From: Paenibacillus sp. OVF10
GTDB lineage: Bacteria > Bacillota > Bacilli > Paenibacillales > Paenibacillaceae
Direction of reading: 5' to 3'
Assembly: GCA_022836915.1 (NCBI GenBank)
Contig: CP094668.1
Location: forward strand, 4,960,001 to 5,024,000
DNA length: 64,000 nucleotides
The notes under the pieces are model-generated. The model was not told where the DNA came from and searched no databases. It was given only the letters and a program-made list of their open reading frames with translations. Numbering within the stretch: position 1 is the stretch's first letter; every line of letters starts with the position of its first letter. Made by a program: the position numbers and the translations under genes. This document shows, in pieces, positions 9,451 through 19,962 of this stretch.

Positions 9451-9472
9451 GCCCTAGTGGTTGCAACCCTGC
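9445..9472 (-). promoter_or_regulatory. RAT antiterminator site, PTS2 leader
   Basis: On the minus strand it reads GCAGGGTTGCAACCACTAGG then GCAAAACC. It is almost the same as the proximal PTS1 site, so one antiterminator protein probably serves both genes. Confidence 0.85.
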
Positions 9473-9488
9473 AAGCTGATCTATGGGA

Positions 9489-10327
9489 TTATTCAGAAGT
9501 TGCATTCACAACTCTCTCAATATGGATCGTTAAGTACATCAATTCTTCGTCAGTTAGTTGATACGTGTAGTTGCTTTCAATGAATTTCTTAATTTTCTCC
9601 GAGCACTTGTGTGCTGCCGGATACTTTTTCTGAATCATCAGGAACAGTTCATCATCGTTGTTGCTCTTGTAATGTTTTCCCTTCACCAAACGTTGAGCGA
9701 AAAACTTCAAATGCGTCACAAAGCGATAAAATGTTAGTGAGTTCTCATCAAAATCAATCTTGAAATGATACTTGATGATTGTCAAGATTTCTTGCATGAC
9801 CTGCGTCATACTCTTGATGTTGGGCATTTCCTCGTTCAAAGCTGCATTCACAAAGTGAAGTGCCATAAAACCGGCTTCGTCCTCGGGCAAGATCACACCA
9901 AACTGATCACAGATCATATTGAGCGCTTCCATTCCGACTTCATATTCCTCTTTGTATAACTGCTTTGTCTCCCAGATTAACCCGTTGCGTATGGGCAGAT
10001 TCTTGCGATACCGCTCAATGGCAAAGTGAATATGGTCTGTGAGATGTAAGTAAATGCTCTCATTTAATTTCTTGCCAAGTTTTAATTTGGCGTAAGCGAT
10101 GATTTCCTCAGATACTTTCATGTATTCCAGAGGAATGCTTGAGATTAATGCCTTGAAGTTTTCCTGAATATCTTCATTCTGTAAAGTAAATATCTTATCG
10201 ATATGCTGCTCGGAAACCATATCACCCGCCCGCTTCTGATAAGCAATCCCCGGCCAATGATAATAACTTCCTGTTCGTCATTCATTGCAACTACAGCATT
10301 ATTGTTCAGCACCTTCTCGATTTTCAC
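9489..10327 (-). CDS. licT: LicT/BglG family transcription antiterminator 1, frameshifted
   Basis: About 279 residues: an N-terminal RNA-binding CAT domain (KIEKVLNNNAVVAMND, residues 2-17), then PRD1 and PRD2. PRD histidines visible are in TDHIHFAIER, ALHFVNAA, THLKFFAQR and LTIHIERV. Such proteins bind RAT hairpins and let RNA polymerase pass leader terminators when the inducer PTS stops phosphorylating them. The start is GTG at 10327 after GGAGTGATAAA; the frame stays open upstream but that part is the RAT leader. The frame breaks in the CCGGGG run near 10243-10247, one base missing. It probably controls PTS2, PTS1 and itself. Confidence 0.88.
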
Positions 10328-10382
10328 TTTATCACTCCAATATACAGAAAAAGACAAACCAATCCCTTTTCTCAAGGTATAC

Positions 10383-10411
10383 GGCTTTGCCTGATTCAAC
10401 AGTTACAACCC
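10383..10411 (-). promoter_or_regulatory. RAT-like site in the licT1 leader
   Basis: On the minus strand it reads GGGTTGTAACTGTTGAATCA then GGCAAAGCC, implying autoregulation. A T-rich run follows about 30 bases later (TCTTTTT), but pairing for the terminator stem is imperfect. Confidence 0.7.
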
Positions 10412-10434
10412 GATATGTTGTACGCGCTTCCCTC

Positions 10435-10463
10435 ATAATATTACAAATTTCTACACAGTGCAA
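10435..10463 (-). promoter_or_regulatory. sigma-A promoter of licT1-PTS2
   Basis: TTGCAC (10458-10463) and TATTAT (10435-10440) with a 17-bp spacer. A weaker cre-like GGGAAGCGCGTACA (11 of 14) follows, mirroring the PTS1 promoter. Confidence 0.7.
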
Positions 10464-10551
10464 CAAAAAGTTAATATCGTATTAACATGACTCCTGATCT
10501 AGGTAAATATACTCACAGGAGTGTGCAAAACAAGAATTATTTTACAAGGAT

Positions 10552-10857
10552 TCACGGTTTATTGTTTTTGCTTCCTTTCTCCAGTTCGGCTTCAATTCTT
10601 CGATTAATCATGTTCATTTCTTCTGCATCCAAACGATCAACTTGAGTGTATTCTTTATCCAACTCGTACTCTTGCGCCTCGCCTTTGTTCATTAGCCCCA
10701 GATGATTCTTGATGTCTCGGATATCTTCACGCATATGCATCGTGTGGCGGTATTGGTCTACAACAAGTGCAAAAATAATGCCCCCGGCCACTATCGGACC
10801 AAATGGGATCAGATAACATAAAACAAGTCCAATGAGCAAAAAAATAACGAAATACAT
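10552..10857 (-). CDS. small membrane protein of unknown function
   Basis: A 101-residue protein with two adjacent hydrophobic segments in the first 40 residues (YFVIFLLIGLVLCYLIPFG and IVAGGIIFALVV) and a charged, probably helical, cytoplasmic tail rich in Asp, Glu and Arg. I do not recognise the family. The ATG at 10857 (MYFVIF) is preferred over the upstream ATG because GAGAGGGG lies 8 bases before it. It is downstream of the ATPase gene with a 56-bp gap. Confidence 0.65.
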   Translation of the reverse strand: MYFVIFLLIGLVLCYLIPFGPIVAGGIIFALVVDQYRHTMHMREDIRDIKNHLGLMNKGEAQEYELDKEYTQVDRLDAEEMNMINRRIEAELEKGSKNNKP

Positions 10858-10913
10858 ATGTAATGCCCCTCTCATATAAAATATCTACTCTGCTAAGATA
10901 AACGTTTGATAGA

Positions 10914-11474
10914 TTACAAATTAAATCGTTCCTGAATTAACTTTGCCACCTCATCCGGGCTCTTGTGTGTGTTATCAATCCGTATGTAGTGCTCATGCGT
11001 GATTTCTCCAGGTTCCGAATTCAGTCGATAATGCTTCATCGTATCTAGTAAATCTCGCTCAGACCACGCGATGTCTCGCTTTGTTGGCTTATGTAACAGG
11101 CGATGCGGACTTTTATTGCGCTCCAATCTTTCCGATGCATCGGCTTCCAGTTCCACATAACAGACCTGTCCTCCATTAGATTCGAATAACTCCCTGATTT
11201 GACGGATGTACTCTCCGTCTTTCGCCAAATCAAACGCCCATACAAAAGTAAAAATCAGACCCGGCAAATCACTCTTTGCCACTTCTTCAAAAATCTCCTG
11301 CCGGAACAGGCTCACCAGTCTTTTGCCTTGTGGTGTACCATAGCTGAAATAAGGAGACACCAATTCAATGGTCATATGGTTATGAAACAATTTAAGCTTT
11401 GTTATCTTCTCCAGTTCTTGCCCAACCGTCATTTTGCCCACAGCCTGCGGACCAAAAATAATCACCAATTTCAT
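10914..11474 (-). CDS. P-loop ATPase/kinase-like protein
   Basis: A 186-residue protein of the AAA_33/shikimate-kinase-like P-loop group. The Walker A motif is GPQAVGKMT near residues 8-16, where the usual Ser/Thr after GK is shifted by one (GKMT). Further on, a hydrophobic strand followed by DLAKDGEY, then CYVELEADASERLERNKSPHR, fits the lid region of small-molecule kinases. The substrate is unknown. The start (MKLVIIFG) follows AGGAGTGATCGAA; an upstream ATG would add only a non-conserved tail. Confidence 0.7.
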   Translation of the reverse strand: MKLVIIFGPQAVGKMTVGQELEKITKLKLFHNHMTIELVSPYFSYGTPQGKRLVSLFRQEIFEEVAKSDLPGLIFTFVWAFDLAKDGEYIRQIRELFESNGGQVCYVELEADASERLERNKSPHRLLHKPTKRDIAWSERDLLDTMKHYRLNSEPGEITHEHYIRIDNTHKSPDEVAKLIQERFNL

Positions 11475-11564
11475 TTCGATCACTCCTGACAAGGTAGTGT
11501 TCATTCCATTAATTCAATTTTATGGACATTAAACTCTATAATACCTTCTTTAGGGCAAATAAAA

Positions 11565-11612
11565 AAGAGGTTTCAAGTGATTCCCTCAACGCGTGAGGGC
11601 TTGAAATCTCTT
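11565..11612 (-). terminator. terminator after acyltransferase
   Basis: AAGAGGTTTCAAG pairs with CTTGAAATCTCTT, with inner CCCTC/GAGGG, followed by a T run on the minus strand. Confidence 0.85.
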
Positions 11613-11640
11613 ATCTTAAATGACATATGTTTATTTTAAC

Positions 11641-12729
11641 TTAACGTCCAATCAGTACCCATCCCCACTTCATCCGGCGCAATCCCATCGCGCAGATCCA
11701 TGAGATTAGGAGCGCTACAACATAAGATAGTATGATGCCTACGCTGAAGTGCCGAGCCAGTTCATCTGTGAATTCACGTCTCCAGAAGAGCAGTACGAGT
11801 GGATGCATTAAAAATACACCAAATGCAACGGTACCCAAGGAGTCCAAAACATGCGTAGCTTTACGAACTTCGGTATGTTTTCCTGTGCCGATTCGTTCAG
11901 TAAAGATCAGAAGGAGCAAGCAGGCTGACAGCGTAAACAGATTTCGGAACAGGAACAGCACGGTATAGATAATAACCGGGTATGCAGCGAAAGCGGTTTT
12001 GATATAAGCATTACCATATATAAAAATGGCACCTCCGCTCAACAATGCAACTATAAGCACATAACGGTGAGCATATAGTTTCTTCAATGCCCACTCAAAG
12101 TTCAACCCAACCCATGCGCCAAATCCAATCACGATCAGATAACTGGGTAACAAACTTCCTGTCCGTTCGAAGTGAAACTGCAAATGTAGTGCATAGAAGA
12201 TCGCTTGGCCAGCAATAAAAAATAATGGCAAATAACGATTAAACAAACGATGGCGTGTAAGGGACAGAAGCCATGGAAAAACGATATAGAATTGAAGAAT
12301 AATCAAAAAAAAGTACAAGTGCGTATGAGCGGTTCCCATCACTAATTGTTTGGCAAATTGAAAACCATGGGTCAAAGGTTCTTTGCCCGCAAGCAACTGT
12401 TTAATAGCAAAGTAGATAAGGGACCACACCACATAGGGTACAAATACATTAAATAAACGCTTCTTATAAAAAGCGAGCATCCAACCCTTCTCATTCACCT
12501 TGGAGCTGTAGTTGTAGAACAAGACCAGGGATGAAAGGAACAGAAACGCTGGAACGGCAAATTGCAAAAAAGTATTCCAGAAATAATACACATCATGATC
12601 TAATGTATGCTTGGGGTAATGCGCAACTGCAGTTGAAGTTGCATGAATAGCTACCACTGCCATGATGGCAAACGCACGATAGAGATCCAGGTACTCAATT
12701 CGCCGGGGCCGATTAACCGGTTGATTCAT
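11641..12729 (-). CDS. acyltransferase 3 family membrane protein
   Basis: A 362-residue integral membrane acyltransferase of the OafA/OatA/NodX fold. It begins with the typical LDLYRAFAIMAVVAIHATS stretch, whose histidine is conserved. About ten hydrophobic segments follow, ending near FGVFLMHPLVLLF. Members O-acetylate or succinylate peptidoglycan, polysaccharides or antibiotics; there is no extracytoplasmic SGNH domain here. The ATG at 12729 (MNQPVNR) is chosen because GAGGTTATCTTT precedes it; the extension upstream looks non-coding. Confidence 0.82.
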   Translation of the reverse strand: MNQPVNRPRRIEYLDLYRAFAIMAVVAIHATSTAVAHYPKHTLDHDVYYFWNTFLQFAVPAFLFLSSLVLFYNYSSKVNEKGWMLAFYKKRLFNVFVPYVVWSLIYFAIKQLLAGKEPLTHGFQFAKQLVMGTAHTHLYFFLIILQFYIVFPWLLSLTRHRLFNRYLPLFFIAGQAIFYALHLQFHFERTGSLLPSYLIVIGFGAWVGLNFEWALKKLYAHRYVLIVALLSGGAIFIYGNAYIKTAFAAYPVIIYTVLFLFRNLFTLSACLLLLIFTERIGTGKHTEVRKATHVLDSLGTVAFGVFLMHPLVLLFWRREFTDELARHFSVGIILSYVVALLISWICAMGLRRMKWGWVLIGR

Positions 12730-12869
12730 AAAGATAACCTCACTTGTGCCTGATATGGGATGATAGTTTCCGGCCGCAATCCAGATTCTATGCTTCATTT
12801 TAATCAGCACACGAGGGTAATACAATCATAATCCATATTATTTTCGTTATATTACATCATTATTCTGCA

Positions 12870-13403
12870 TTATTCGACATTTTCTATCCAGAATCGTTCA
12901 AAAATGTTGCCATTTGACTCCACATAGTCTTCATCCCGAATGCCACCATTTCGAAGGATAACCCTTCTGGAAGGCTCATTAACCGCATCGCATACGACCA
13001 ATACTTTGGAGATTCCAAGTTTTATCGTTTTCTCCAAAGAAAGCCTGAGAATTTCGGAACCATAGCCACTTTGCCGCTCTCCTGGACGAATACCATATCC
13101 AATATGCCCTCCACTGTTGAACAATTTGTCGTTAAGCTCATGCCTTATATTGACGGCACCCACGATTTGTTGACTCTCCGTGACCAGCCAGTATGTACTG
13201 TCTTTGACCCAGCCCTCCGGGATGTCGATCCCTTGTTCATTGCGCTGCAAAAACGCCAACATCTCATCGAACTCATAAGGATCTTTGGAAATGACCCAAG
13301 GTACCATCAATTCTCCACTTCTGATCCAGTCTTCATAAAATGCCAAATACGCATCCTTATATGCTTGTGATGGTTTAATTAATCTAACGTGTTCTTTCCC
13401 CAT
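12870..13403 (-). CDS. GNAT family N-acetyltransferase
   Basis: A 177-residue acetyltransferase, RimJ-like in layout. The cofactor loop is visible as YGIRPGERQSGYGSEILRLSLE (Q-x-x-G-x-G variant, RQSGYG) around residues 105-126, followed by LVVCDAVNEPSRRVILRNGG, the usual NxxSxxxxxxxGG segment. It overlaps the end of the immunity-like gene upstream by 20 bp, so they are translated as one operon. The start MGKEHVRLI follows GGGAGGAAATACGGGTC. Confidence 0.82.
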   Translation of the reverse strand: MGKEHVRLIKPSQAYKDAYLAFYEDWIRSGELMVPWVISKDPYEFDEMLAFLQRNEQGIDIPEGWVKDSTYWLVTESQQIVGAVNIRHELNDKLFNSGGHIGYGIRPGERQSGYGSEILRLSLEKTIKLGISKVLVVCDAVNEPSRRVILRNGGIRDEDYVESNGNIFERFWIENVE

Positions 13404-13860
13404 GACCCGTATTTCCTCCCAACAGATATTGATATTGCCACGTTCTCTCTTCCAGGACACGACGTTCTTGCTCTTCCATTAAACTGTCATAAAAGATAGC
13501 TTTCACTGCATACGTTGCGGCATGCACCGCATGGCCTTTCACATGGGCCGTTGCAGCTGCGTGCCCCGCCGCACGAGATGCAGCAGAGACAGCAACATTA
13601 TCCGATTCTCGTGCAGCAGCATGAGCTGCAAAAGCCGCCTTTCGAGCATCAACCATGCTAATCTCTCCACGGATCCAACCTCTTCCTGCATCAATGGCAT
13701 CACGGGCGCGGAGGTCCTCCGTCTTCTTCTCCTCAAATATATGCAAGACACGTGCCGCACACTCCGCAGCCCAACGGGCCAATGTATGGTGATCTTGTTG
13801 CTTAGCCAAATCCTCTATTTCGCGGCGCAAAGGTACATCTTTGAATGCAGGTTCTGCCAT
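13384..13860 (-). CDS. putative immunity protein, Imm-5-like, alanine-rich helical
   Basis: A 158-residue, strongly helical protein. Landmarks are LARWAAECAARVLHIFE (about 28-44), RDAIDAGRGWIRGEI (about 53-67), ARKAAFAAHAAARE and RAAGHAAATAHVKGHA. This pattern is that of the Imm-5-like domain found in proteins called putative immunity proteins. No toxin gene is visible nearby. It forms an operon with the GNAT gene downstream. The ATG at 13860 is chosen because AAAGGAG lies 7 bases upstream; an earlier in-frame ATG sits directly on the binding site. Confidence 0.72.
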   Translation of the reverse strand: MAEPAFKDVPLRREIEDLAKQQDHHTLARWAAECAARVLHIFEEKKTEDLRARDAIDAGRGWIRGEISMVDARKAAFAAHAAARESDNVAVSAASRAAGHAAATAHVKGHAVHAATYAVKAIFYDSLMEEQERRVLEERTWQYQYLLGGNTGHGERTR

Positions 13861-13918
13861 GGTCATGCTCCTTTCATTGTTCAAATACTACAAATTCACT
13901 CTCAGACAAGTTCCAAAA

Positions 13919-13942
13919 AGGACCTGCGTGTGTGCAGATCCT
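13919..13942 (-). terminator. terminator after GH78 gene
   Basis: AGGACCTGC pairs with GCAGATCCT (one G-U pair) followed on the minus strand by a CCTTTTTGG run. Confidence 0.75.
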
Positions 13943-13975
13943 CTTCAAGTGTACCTCTTATCGCTTTTTCTATCA

Positions 13976-16695
13976 TTATACGGACTCTGTCAATGTTGCC
14001 TCCTGAACACCCCGTTCATTCTTCGTATCCGTGTCTTTGTACGTGAATTGGTAACTCCCAGATCCAAGTGTGACTTCAACATCGTCTCCAATACTTTGAA
14101 TATTCTCGACTTCACTTACCTGATCCAACGGGTTCCCTTGCTCCAGAACGATCTGTGCACCTGCTCCAGGAAGACGTACCGTACCTCTTGTGTTGGCGGG
14201 AATATGCACCCGAATCTCCATTTCACCCTCCGCCAGCCGGTGCCAGCTTGAAGCAACTTGACCATACATCGTCTCCAGACTCGCTTCTACCCAATCCAGT
14301 CCAGGCCCGGGTTGCGGCTCGATATGCACCATTCGGAATCCTGGCTGATGTTCATCGGACCGAATGCCAGCAACATACCGATACAACCATTCTCCAATCG
14401 CACCGTACGCATAGTGGTTAAATGAGTTCATATCAGCACTCCAGAGACTTCCATCCTCTTTGATCCCATCCCAATGTTCCCAGACAGTCGTTGCGCCTTG
14501 AGTCACCTGATATAGCCAGGATGGATAATCCTCTTGAAAAAGTAATGTATAAGCCAGGTCGTGAAGTCCCACATCACTCAGCACCGGATTTAGATAAGGT
14601 GTGCCCACGAAGCCTGTAGTAAGATGATTCCCCGCCTCTTTCACGAGTTTCGCCAATTGATCAACAGCACGAGTTCGGGCAGTGGCGTCCAGCAGGTCAA
14701 ATTGGAGCGCAAGAACATGTGCTGTTTGCGTAGGAACAGCAATTTTGCCAGCTGGAGTCACGAATTCATTTCGAAACGCATGAACAATGTTTGTATGCAA
14801 CTGCTTGTAATATTCTGCATCGTCTGTCTTTCCAAGTACCTCAGCCGCTTTTTGTGTTAACGAAACCGAATAGGCATAGAATGCAGTTGCCACATAATCC
14901 GTGTCCGTTGCGCCGACATAACTATCGGGCTTGGAGTCCAGTCCCAGCCAATCGCCAAAGTGGAATCCCGTGTTCCACAGGTACGGATTGTCACCCTGCG
15001 CGTGAATATACTCAACCCACCGCTTCATACTCTCATATTGTTCGGCCAGCAATCTGGCATCCCCATACATCTCATAGATGGTCCAAGGACAGATGACTGC
15101 TGCATCACCCCAAGCGGCGGAGGAATGACTGGTGTCTCCCCACCCTTCTGAGGTGGAACTTCTCAGATCCGGAACAAAGAATGGAATACCGCCATCTTCT
15201 CCTGATCCGCTTCCAGATCCCGCAGCCATTTGGTGAAGAAGGGAGCCGTATTCATCAGGTAGGAGGACGTGCGGATAAACATCTGTGCATCCCCGGTCCA
15301 TCCGAGCCGTTCATCCCTCTGTGGACAGTCTGTCGGCACATCAAGGAAATTCCCCTTTTGCCCCCACAATATATTGTGATGCAGTTGGTTCACCAGTGGA
15401 CTGGAGCATGAGAACTGACCTATTTGCTCCATATTCGAGTGCAGCACTATTCCGGTGAATTCATCCAGACAAACGTGTTCCGGGAAGCCAACCAGCTTCA
15501 CATATCGGAACCCTTGGAACGTAAAATGCGGCTCAAATGTTTCCACTCCATCCCCCTTGCAAGTGTAGCGAATACACTGCTTGGCGGCGCGAAGATTATT
15601 GGTGTAGAAGTTGCCTTGATGATCCAATATCTCAGCATGGTGCAGCTCAACCGTCTGACCCTCCTTACCTTGAATGCTGAATCTCACCCATCCCACCATA
15701 TTCTGCCCCATATCTATTACACGATCTCCCTGTGGGGTTGTTAACAAAGCGATTGGCTGTAGCTGTTCTACTTGGGTGACGGGTACGTTCTCCTGCGCAA
15801 CGATGATATCTTTGGGATGATCCAGTACGTTCACAGGTGCCCAATTCGTCTGAGATGAATCCGACCAATCAGACTCCATTTGTGCATCATACGTCTCCCC
15901 CATATAGATGTCCGACATACGAATCGCACTAGGAGCAGCGGTCCAATCCCCACCAGATAAAATCCATTCCTCCGATCCATCTGCGTATTTCATATGCAGT
16001 TCCAGCAGCAATGCGGACGTTGAACCATATATCTCCCGTTCTTTGTTCCAGCCGAGATACCCTCGGTACCAGCCATCACCCAGATAAGCGCCTAATATGT
16101 TCTGCCCATCCTGAAGTAGATGAGTTACATCATAGGTTTGATATTGTAATCGCTTACGATAAGAGGTCCAACCAGGTGTAAAATAATCTTCTCCTACTCT
16201 TGTGTTGTTCATATGCAACTCGTATAATCCAAGTGCTGTCACATATATTCTGGCAGACGTAACTGGCTGTTTTACATTAAACTGCCTGCGCATACGCGGG
16301 CATGACGTATCTCCATCATCTATTGGTTGAGCTGTGATCCATTCTGCTTTCCACTTGTTATGACGATCCATAAGTCCCATCTCGAAATAGGCCGTTTCGG
16401 ACCAGTCCGAATCACTTCCTGTATCATCCCATGCCCTAATCCGGTAATAGTATCGCGTTACCGGAGAAGGCTGAAAATGGTTTAGTTCCACATGTATGGA
16501 TTGATCCGTGCTTATCTCACCAGAATCCCATGTAATCCCATCAAAATCTTCCGTCAGGGACAGCTGTACCTGGTAAGCAGATTGCATACAGTTCCGACGA
16601 TCGGACTGCAACTGCCAGCTTAATCTCGGTGATTTTACATCGAGACCAATCGGGTTGATTCTATACTCACAGCGAAGGTGACTCACGTTGAACAT
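13976..16695 (-). CDS. GH78 alpha-L-rhamnosidase, frameshifted
   Basis: About 906 residues across one frameshift near 15190-15205 (GGAGAAGATGG). The order fits bacterial rhamnosidases: N-terminal fibronectin-like part (SPRLSWQLQ), beta-sandwich domains with PGWTSYRKRLQYQTYDVT, then the (alpha/alpha)6 catalytic domain with DCPQRDERLGWTGDAQ, which carries the acidic residues of family 78. A second conserved stretch, TTVWEHWDG, is near the C-terminal part. There is no signal peptide, so it probably acts in the cytoplasm on imported rhamnosides. The start is the ATG of MFNVSHL with AAAGGA upstream. A divergent AraC gene begins 135 bp away and is the likely regulator. Confidence 0.9.
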
Positions 16696-16829
16696 TAGCA
16701 GATCGTCCTTTCCATCTTGGCTTCCCATTCGGGGTTACGATATAATTATATCGATCCTGTTGCCCTAAATACCCGGTAATCAGGACTATTTCATCCGGTG
16801 ATTCAGCCATTTGTGCGAGGAGGTTGCTT

Positions 16830-17713
16830 GTGAATTCATCTGTACAACTCATGAAAAGCGAATACTTTCTGCATAATCATCTGCAACTTTTCGTCAATCG
16901 TTGCTCTGAAGATTTTGTGCTTCCTTTTCACGCACATGATTTTATTGAGTATAGTTATGTTGCCGAAGGAAAGGGCTTTCATCATATCGGTGAAGATGTC
17001 ATTCCGGTGACAAAGGGGATGCTGTTTGTCATTCCTGTCGGCGTTCCTCATGTCTTTCGTCCTGTGAGTACAAACGTAACCGAACATCCGTTAATTCTAT
17101 ATAATTGCTTATTTCATGCTGAATTGATCAACACGCTGACAGCGATCATTCAGGAAAAAGAAATCATTCAACATCTGATGGATCTGGCACAAGATCAGGT
17201 TCCGTATATTTCCGTTGTGGATCACAACGATCAGATTGAAGAACTTATGGTAAAGCTGTACCGTGAATCCTCTGTTCCGGGAATCGGTTCGTCTACCATG
17301 TTATACACCTTGGTAAGCCAGTTGGTATTGATGACCTACAGACAACTTTATCAAAAGGAACATGATGAAGAGAATCATTCCACCGGTTTTGATTACATCC
17401 TTCACTATATCAAGGAGCACGTAAGCAATCGTATTCGGATGTCTGATCTGGTCCGTATATCAGGCTGGAGTGAAAAACAGATTGGGCGAATGTTTTTGCG
17501 ACATACCGGACAGACCTTTAGCGGCCACCTGCAACATCTCCGTATACAAAAAAGCTGCGAACTTCTAAAGAAATCACAGCACAAAGTCAGCCTGATTGCC
17601 GAGCTGGTCGGATATCGGGATATGGATTCATTCTATGCTGCATTCAAAAAATAACAGGCGAAACACCTCTCGCCTATCGCAAAAAATCCAGAGCACAGCA
17701 CTCTGGACAATAA
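16830..17713 (+). CDS. AraC family transcriptional regulator, frameshifted at the 3' end
   Basis: About 294 residues: an N-terminal cupin sensor domain (FHAHDFIEYSYVAEGKG, near residues 28-44) and a C-terminal double helix-turn-helix (RMSDLVRISGWSEKQIGRMF and VSLIAELVGYRDMDSFYAAFKK). The frame stops early at a six-A run (17646-17651); one extra A restores the usual ITGETPLAYRKK tail and a stop at 17711. The start is GTG at 16830, because GAGGAGG ends six bases before it. Divergent from the GH78 gene, it probably activates it in response to rhamnose or a rhamnoside. Confidence 0.85.
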
Positions 17714-17718
17714 GGCTT

Positions 17719-18285
17719 TCAGACACCAACAACCTGTAACACTTCATCTATGTATGCCTTGGCCTCTTTCCATGAAGACATCAACGGAAAGTTGTATCGC
17801 TCACGCTCCTGTATATTCCATGGATGCGGGATACAGATGACCTTTTTGCCATCCTCATGCGCGGGAATCAAATTATGTGCCCCATCATCAATAAGCATAT
17901 CGAAACCGAGCAAGTTTTTTCTTTTGCATGTAATAAACTGTTCTGCGGTTATAAAAGGCATATGCTGCTGAAGCCAGTTCCATTTCTCAACGACTGTTCT
18001 TGGTTCCGCTGCCGTCACAACAATGACATCATAAACATCGTTCAGCTTTCGCATCTCATCTACTACATACTCGTCGTATAACTCCAATTCCTCGAACAGA
18101 CCCGGCCGACCATAAAATACATCATGCGTGCTCTCTGGATGACGCAAATGGGATGTATCCCAATGAATCATATCCTCATAACGCAACGGATGGGTCGGGA
18201 AGTTGAGGTTGTTGTGATATATAGCCCGCTTGACCAGATGACATATCGTGTCATCCATATCTACAGCAATAATAGGCTTCTTCAT
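17719..18285 (-). CDS. 5'(3')-deoxyribonucleotidase-like HAD phosphatase (NT5C type)
   Basis: A 188-residue HAD phosphatase. Motif I is VDMDDTI (Asp9 and Asp11), motif II is VVTAAEP, motif III and IV lie in CKRKNLLGFDMLIDDGAHN, where the DD pair coordinates magnesium. This layout matches the 5'-nucleotidase, deoxy (pyrimidine), type C group that removes phosphate from deoxynucleoside monophosphates. The start follows GGGGGAGGGATAACC. It ends 5 bp from the convergent AraC stop. Confidence 0.82.
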   Translation of the reverse strand: MKKPIIAVDMDDTICHLVKRAIYHNNLNFPTHPLRYEDMIHWDTSHLRHPESTHDVFYGRPGLFEELELYDEYVVDEMRKLNDVYDVIVVTAAEPRTVVEKWNWLQQHMPFITAEQFITCKRKNLLGFDMLIDDGAHNLIPAHEDGKKVICIPHPWNIQERERYNFPLMSSWKEAKAYIDEVLQVVGV

Positions 18286-18396
18286 GGTTATCCCTCCCCC
18301 AATACGATCACAGTATACCATCCAGAATGTTAAGTAGTCACCTTTTTGCATTAAAGTACCATTAGTATTTAAGAAAATTCTGCCAGAACATTAGAA

Positions 18397-18438
18397 AGGC
18401 GCCCCTGCGCCGCAATTAATGCTACGCCCGGGGTGCCT
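18397..18438 (-). terminator. terminator-like hairpin after cassette B
   Basis: GC-rich stem AGGCGCCCCTGCG with CGCCCGGGGTGCCT, followed on the minus strand by a short CCTTTCT run. The stem is strong but the T tract is short. Confidence 0.6.
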
Positions 18439-18450
18439 ATATAGATTGAT

Positions 18451-19913
18451 CTATTCCAAGTTCTCGCCATTCGAGGCAATAACTTTTTGGTACCAGCTAA
18501 AACTCTTTTTCTTATAACGATTCAATGTGCCTTGTCCGTTGTCATCCTGATCCACGTAGATTACGCCATAACGCTTGGACATTTCCGAAGTGGATGCACT
18601 GATGATATCAATCGCTCCCCAGTTGGTATATCCCATCAGGTCCACACCATCCATAACGGCTTCTTTCATTTGTGTAATATGTTTTCTCAGATAATCAATA
18701 CGGTAATCATCGTTGATGGAACCATCTGCCTCAACCGTATCTTTCGCGCCAAGGCCATTCTCCACCACAAACAGCGGCAATTGATAACGGTCATACAGCT
18801 CTTTCAGTGCAACGCGCAGACCGATCGGATCAAGCTGCCAGCCCCATTCCGTACGCTCCAGGTTCGGGTTCTTGATCGTACTGTACAGGTTACCTCCAGT
18901 TACTCCATATTCCTCTGGGTTCACTGCGGACACCAAGGATGTGTAATAACTGAATGAGATGAAATCAACCGTATGCTCACGCAGGATTTGCTCATCTCCT
19001 GGTTCCATGGCAATCGTAATCCCGTTCTCTGCCCAGTACCGAGCCATGAACGTTGGATAACTACCACGAACTTGTACATCCGTATGCAGCAGGTTCAGCT
19101 GGTTATCAATCTGTGCTTGCAGTACATCCTCTGGCTTCGACGTCGCCGGGTAGTGAATCATTCGAGCAAGCATACATCCGATCTGGAAGTTCGGGTTAAT
19201 CTGACGTGCTTTCTCTGTCACCAGGCTGCTGGCTACAAATTGATGATGAAGTGCCTGATATGAAGCCTGCATCGTGTTTTCAACCCGATCTTCAATAATA
19301 CCGCCGCCTGTGAACGGTTCAATAATCGTTGTGTTAATCTCATTAAACGTCAACCAGTATTTGACTTTTTCCTTGTATCGGGTCATCACGGTTTCCGCAT
19401 ATCTTACAAAATGTCCAATCACTTCGCGGCCAGCCCAGCCATTATATTTCAGAACAAGTGCCATAGGCATCTCGTAATGCGAGAGGGTTACCAGTGGTTC
19501 GATATCGTATTTCCGGAGTTCATCGAACACTTCGTCATAGAAACGCAGTCCTTCTTCATTTGGCTCGGCATCATAACCATTCGGGAAAATACGCGGCCAG
19601 TTGATGGACAGACGGAATGTCTTGAAGCCCAGCTCGGCGAAGAGCGCAATATCTTCTTTGAAACGATGGTAAAAATCAATCCCGTAACGCTTCGGATAAC
19701 CTTCCGCACTATGATGTGCCATTGCTTTCTCAACCGTTGCACTGGTAACATGCATCAGTTCTCTAAGGTTGGTGTAGTCCTTTTTTCAAAATAAGGAACC
19801 ATGTCGGCTGTCGACCATCCTTTGCCACCAGCGTCAAATCCACCTTCAGCCTGGTTAGCGGCAATAGCGCCGCCCCATAGAAAACCTTCCGGGAACCCTT
19901 GTCGATTAATCAT
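18451..19913 (-). CDS. GH1 6-phospho-beta-glucosidase (cassette B), frameshifted
   Basis: About 487 residues of a family 1 phospho-beta-glucosidase. The N terminus has FLWGGAIAANQAEGG; the frame breaks in a six-T run (19781-19786, AAAAAA on the coding strand) and one added base restores YFEKKDYTNLRELM. Acid/base Glu is in LTFNEINT and nucleophile Glu in FVVENGLGA. The phosphate-binding pattern is STSEMSKRYGVIYVD. It follows PTS3 by 49 bp with AGAAGGAGAG before the start and is surely cotranscribed with it. Confidence 0.9.
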
Positions 19914-19962
19914 TCGTATCTCTCCTTCTTTTGTTGATATTTTTAGTCCTAAGACGGACAGT

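Noticed and set aside
13522..14046. 174-codon plus-strand frame across the immunity-like gene
   Set aside because: Shadow of the alanine-rich coding sequence on the other strand, with Cys/Arg/Ser-biased composition.
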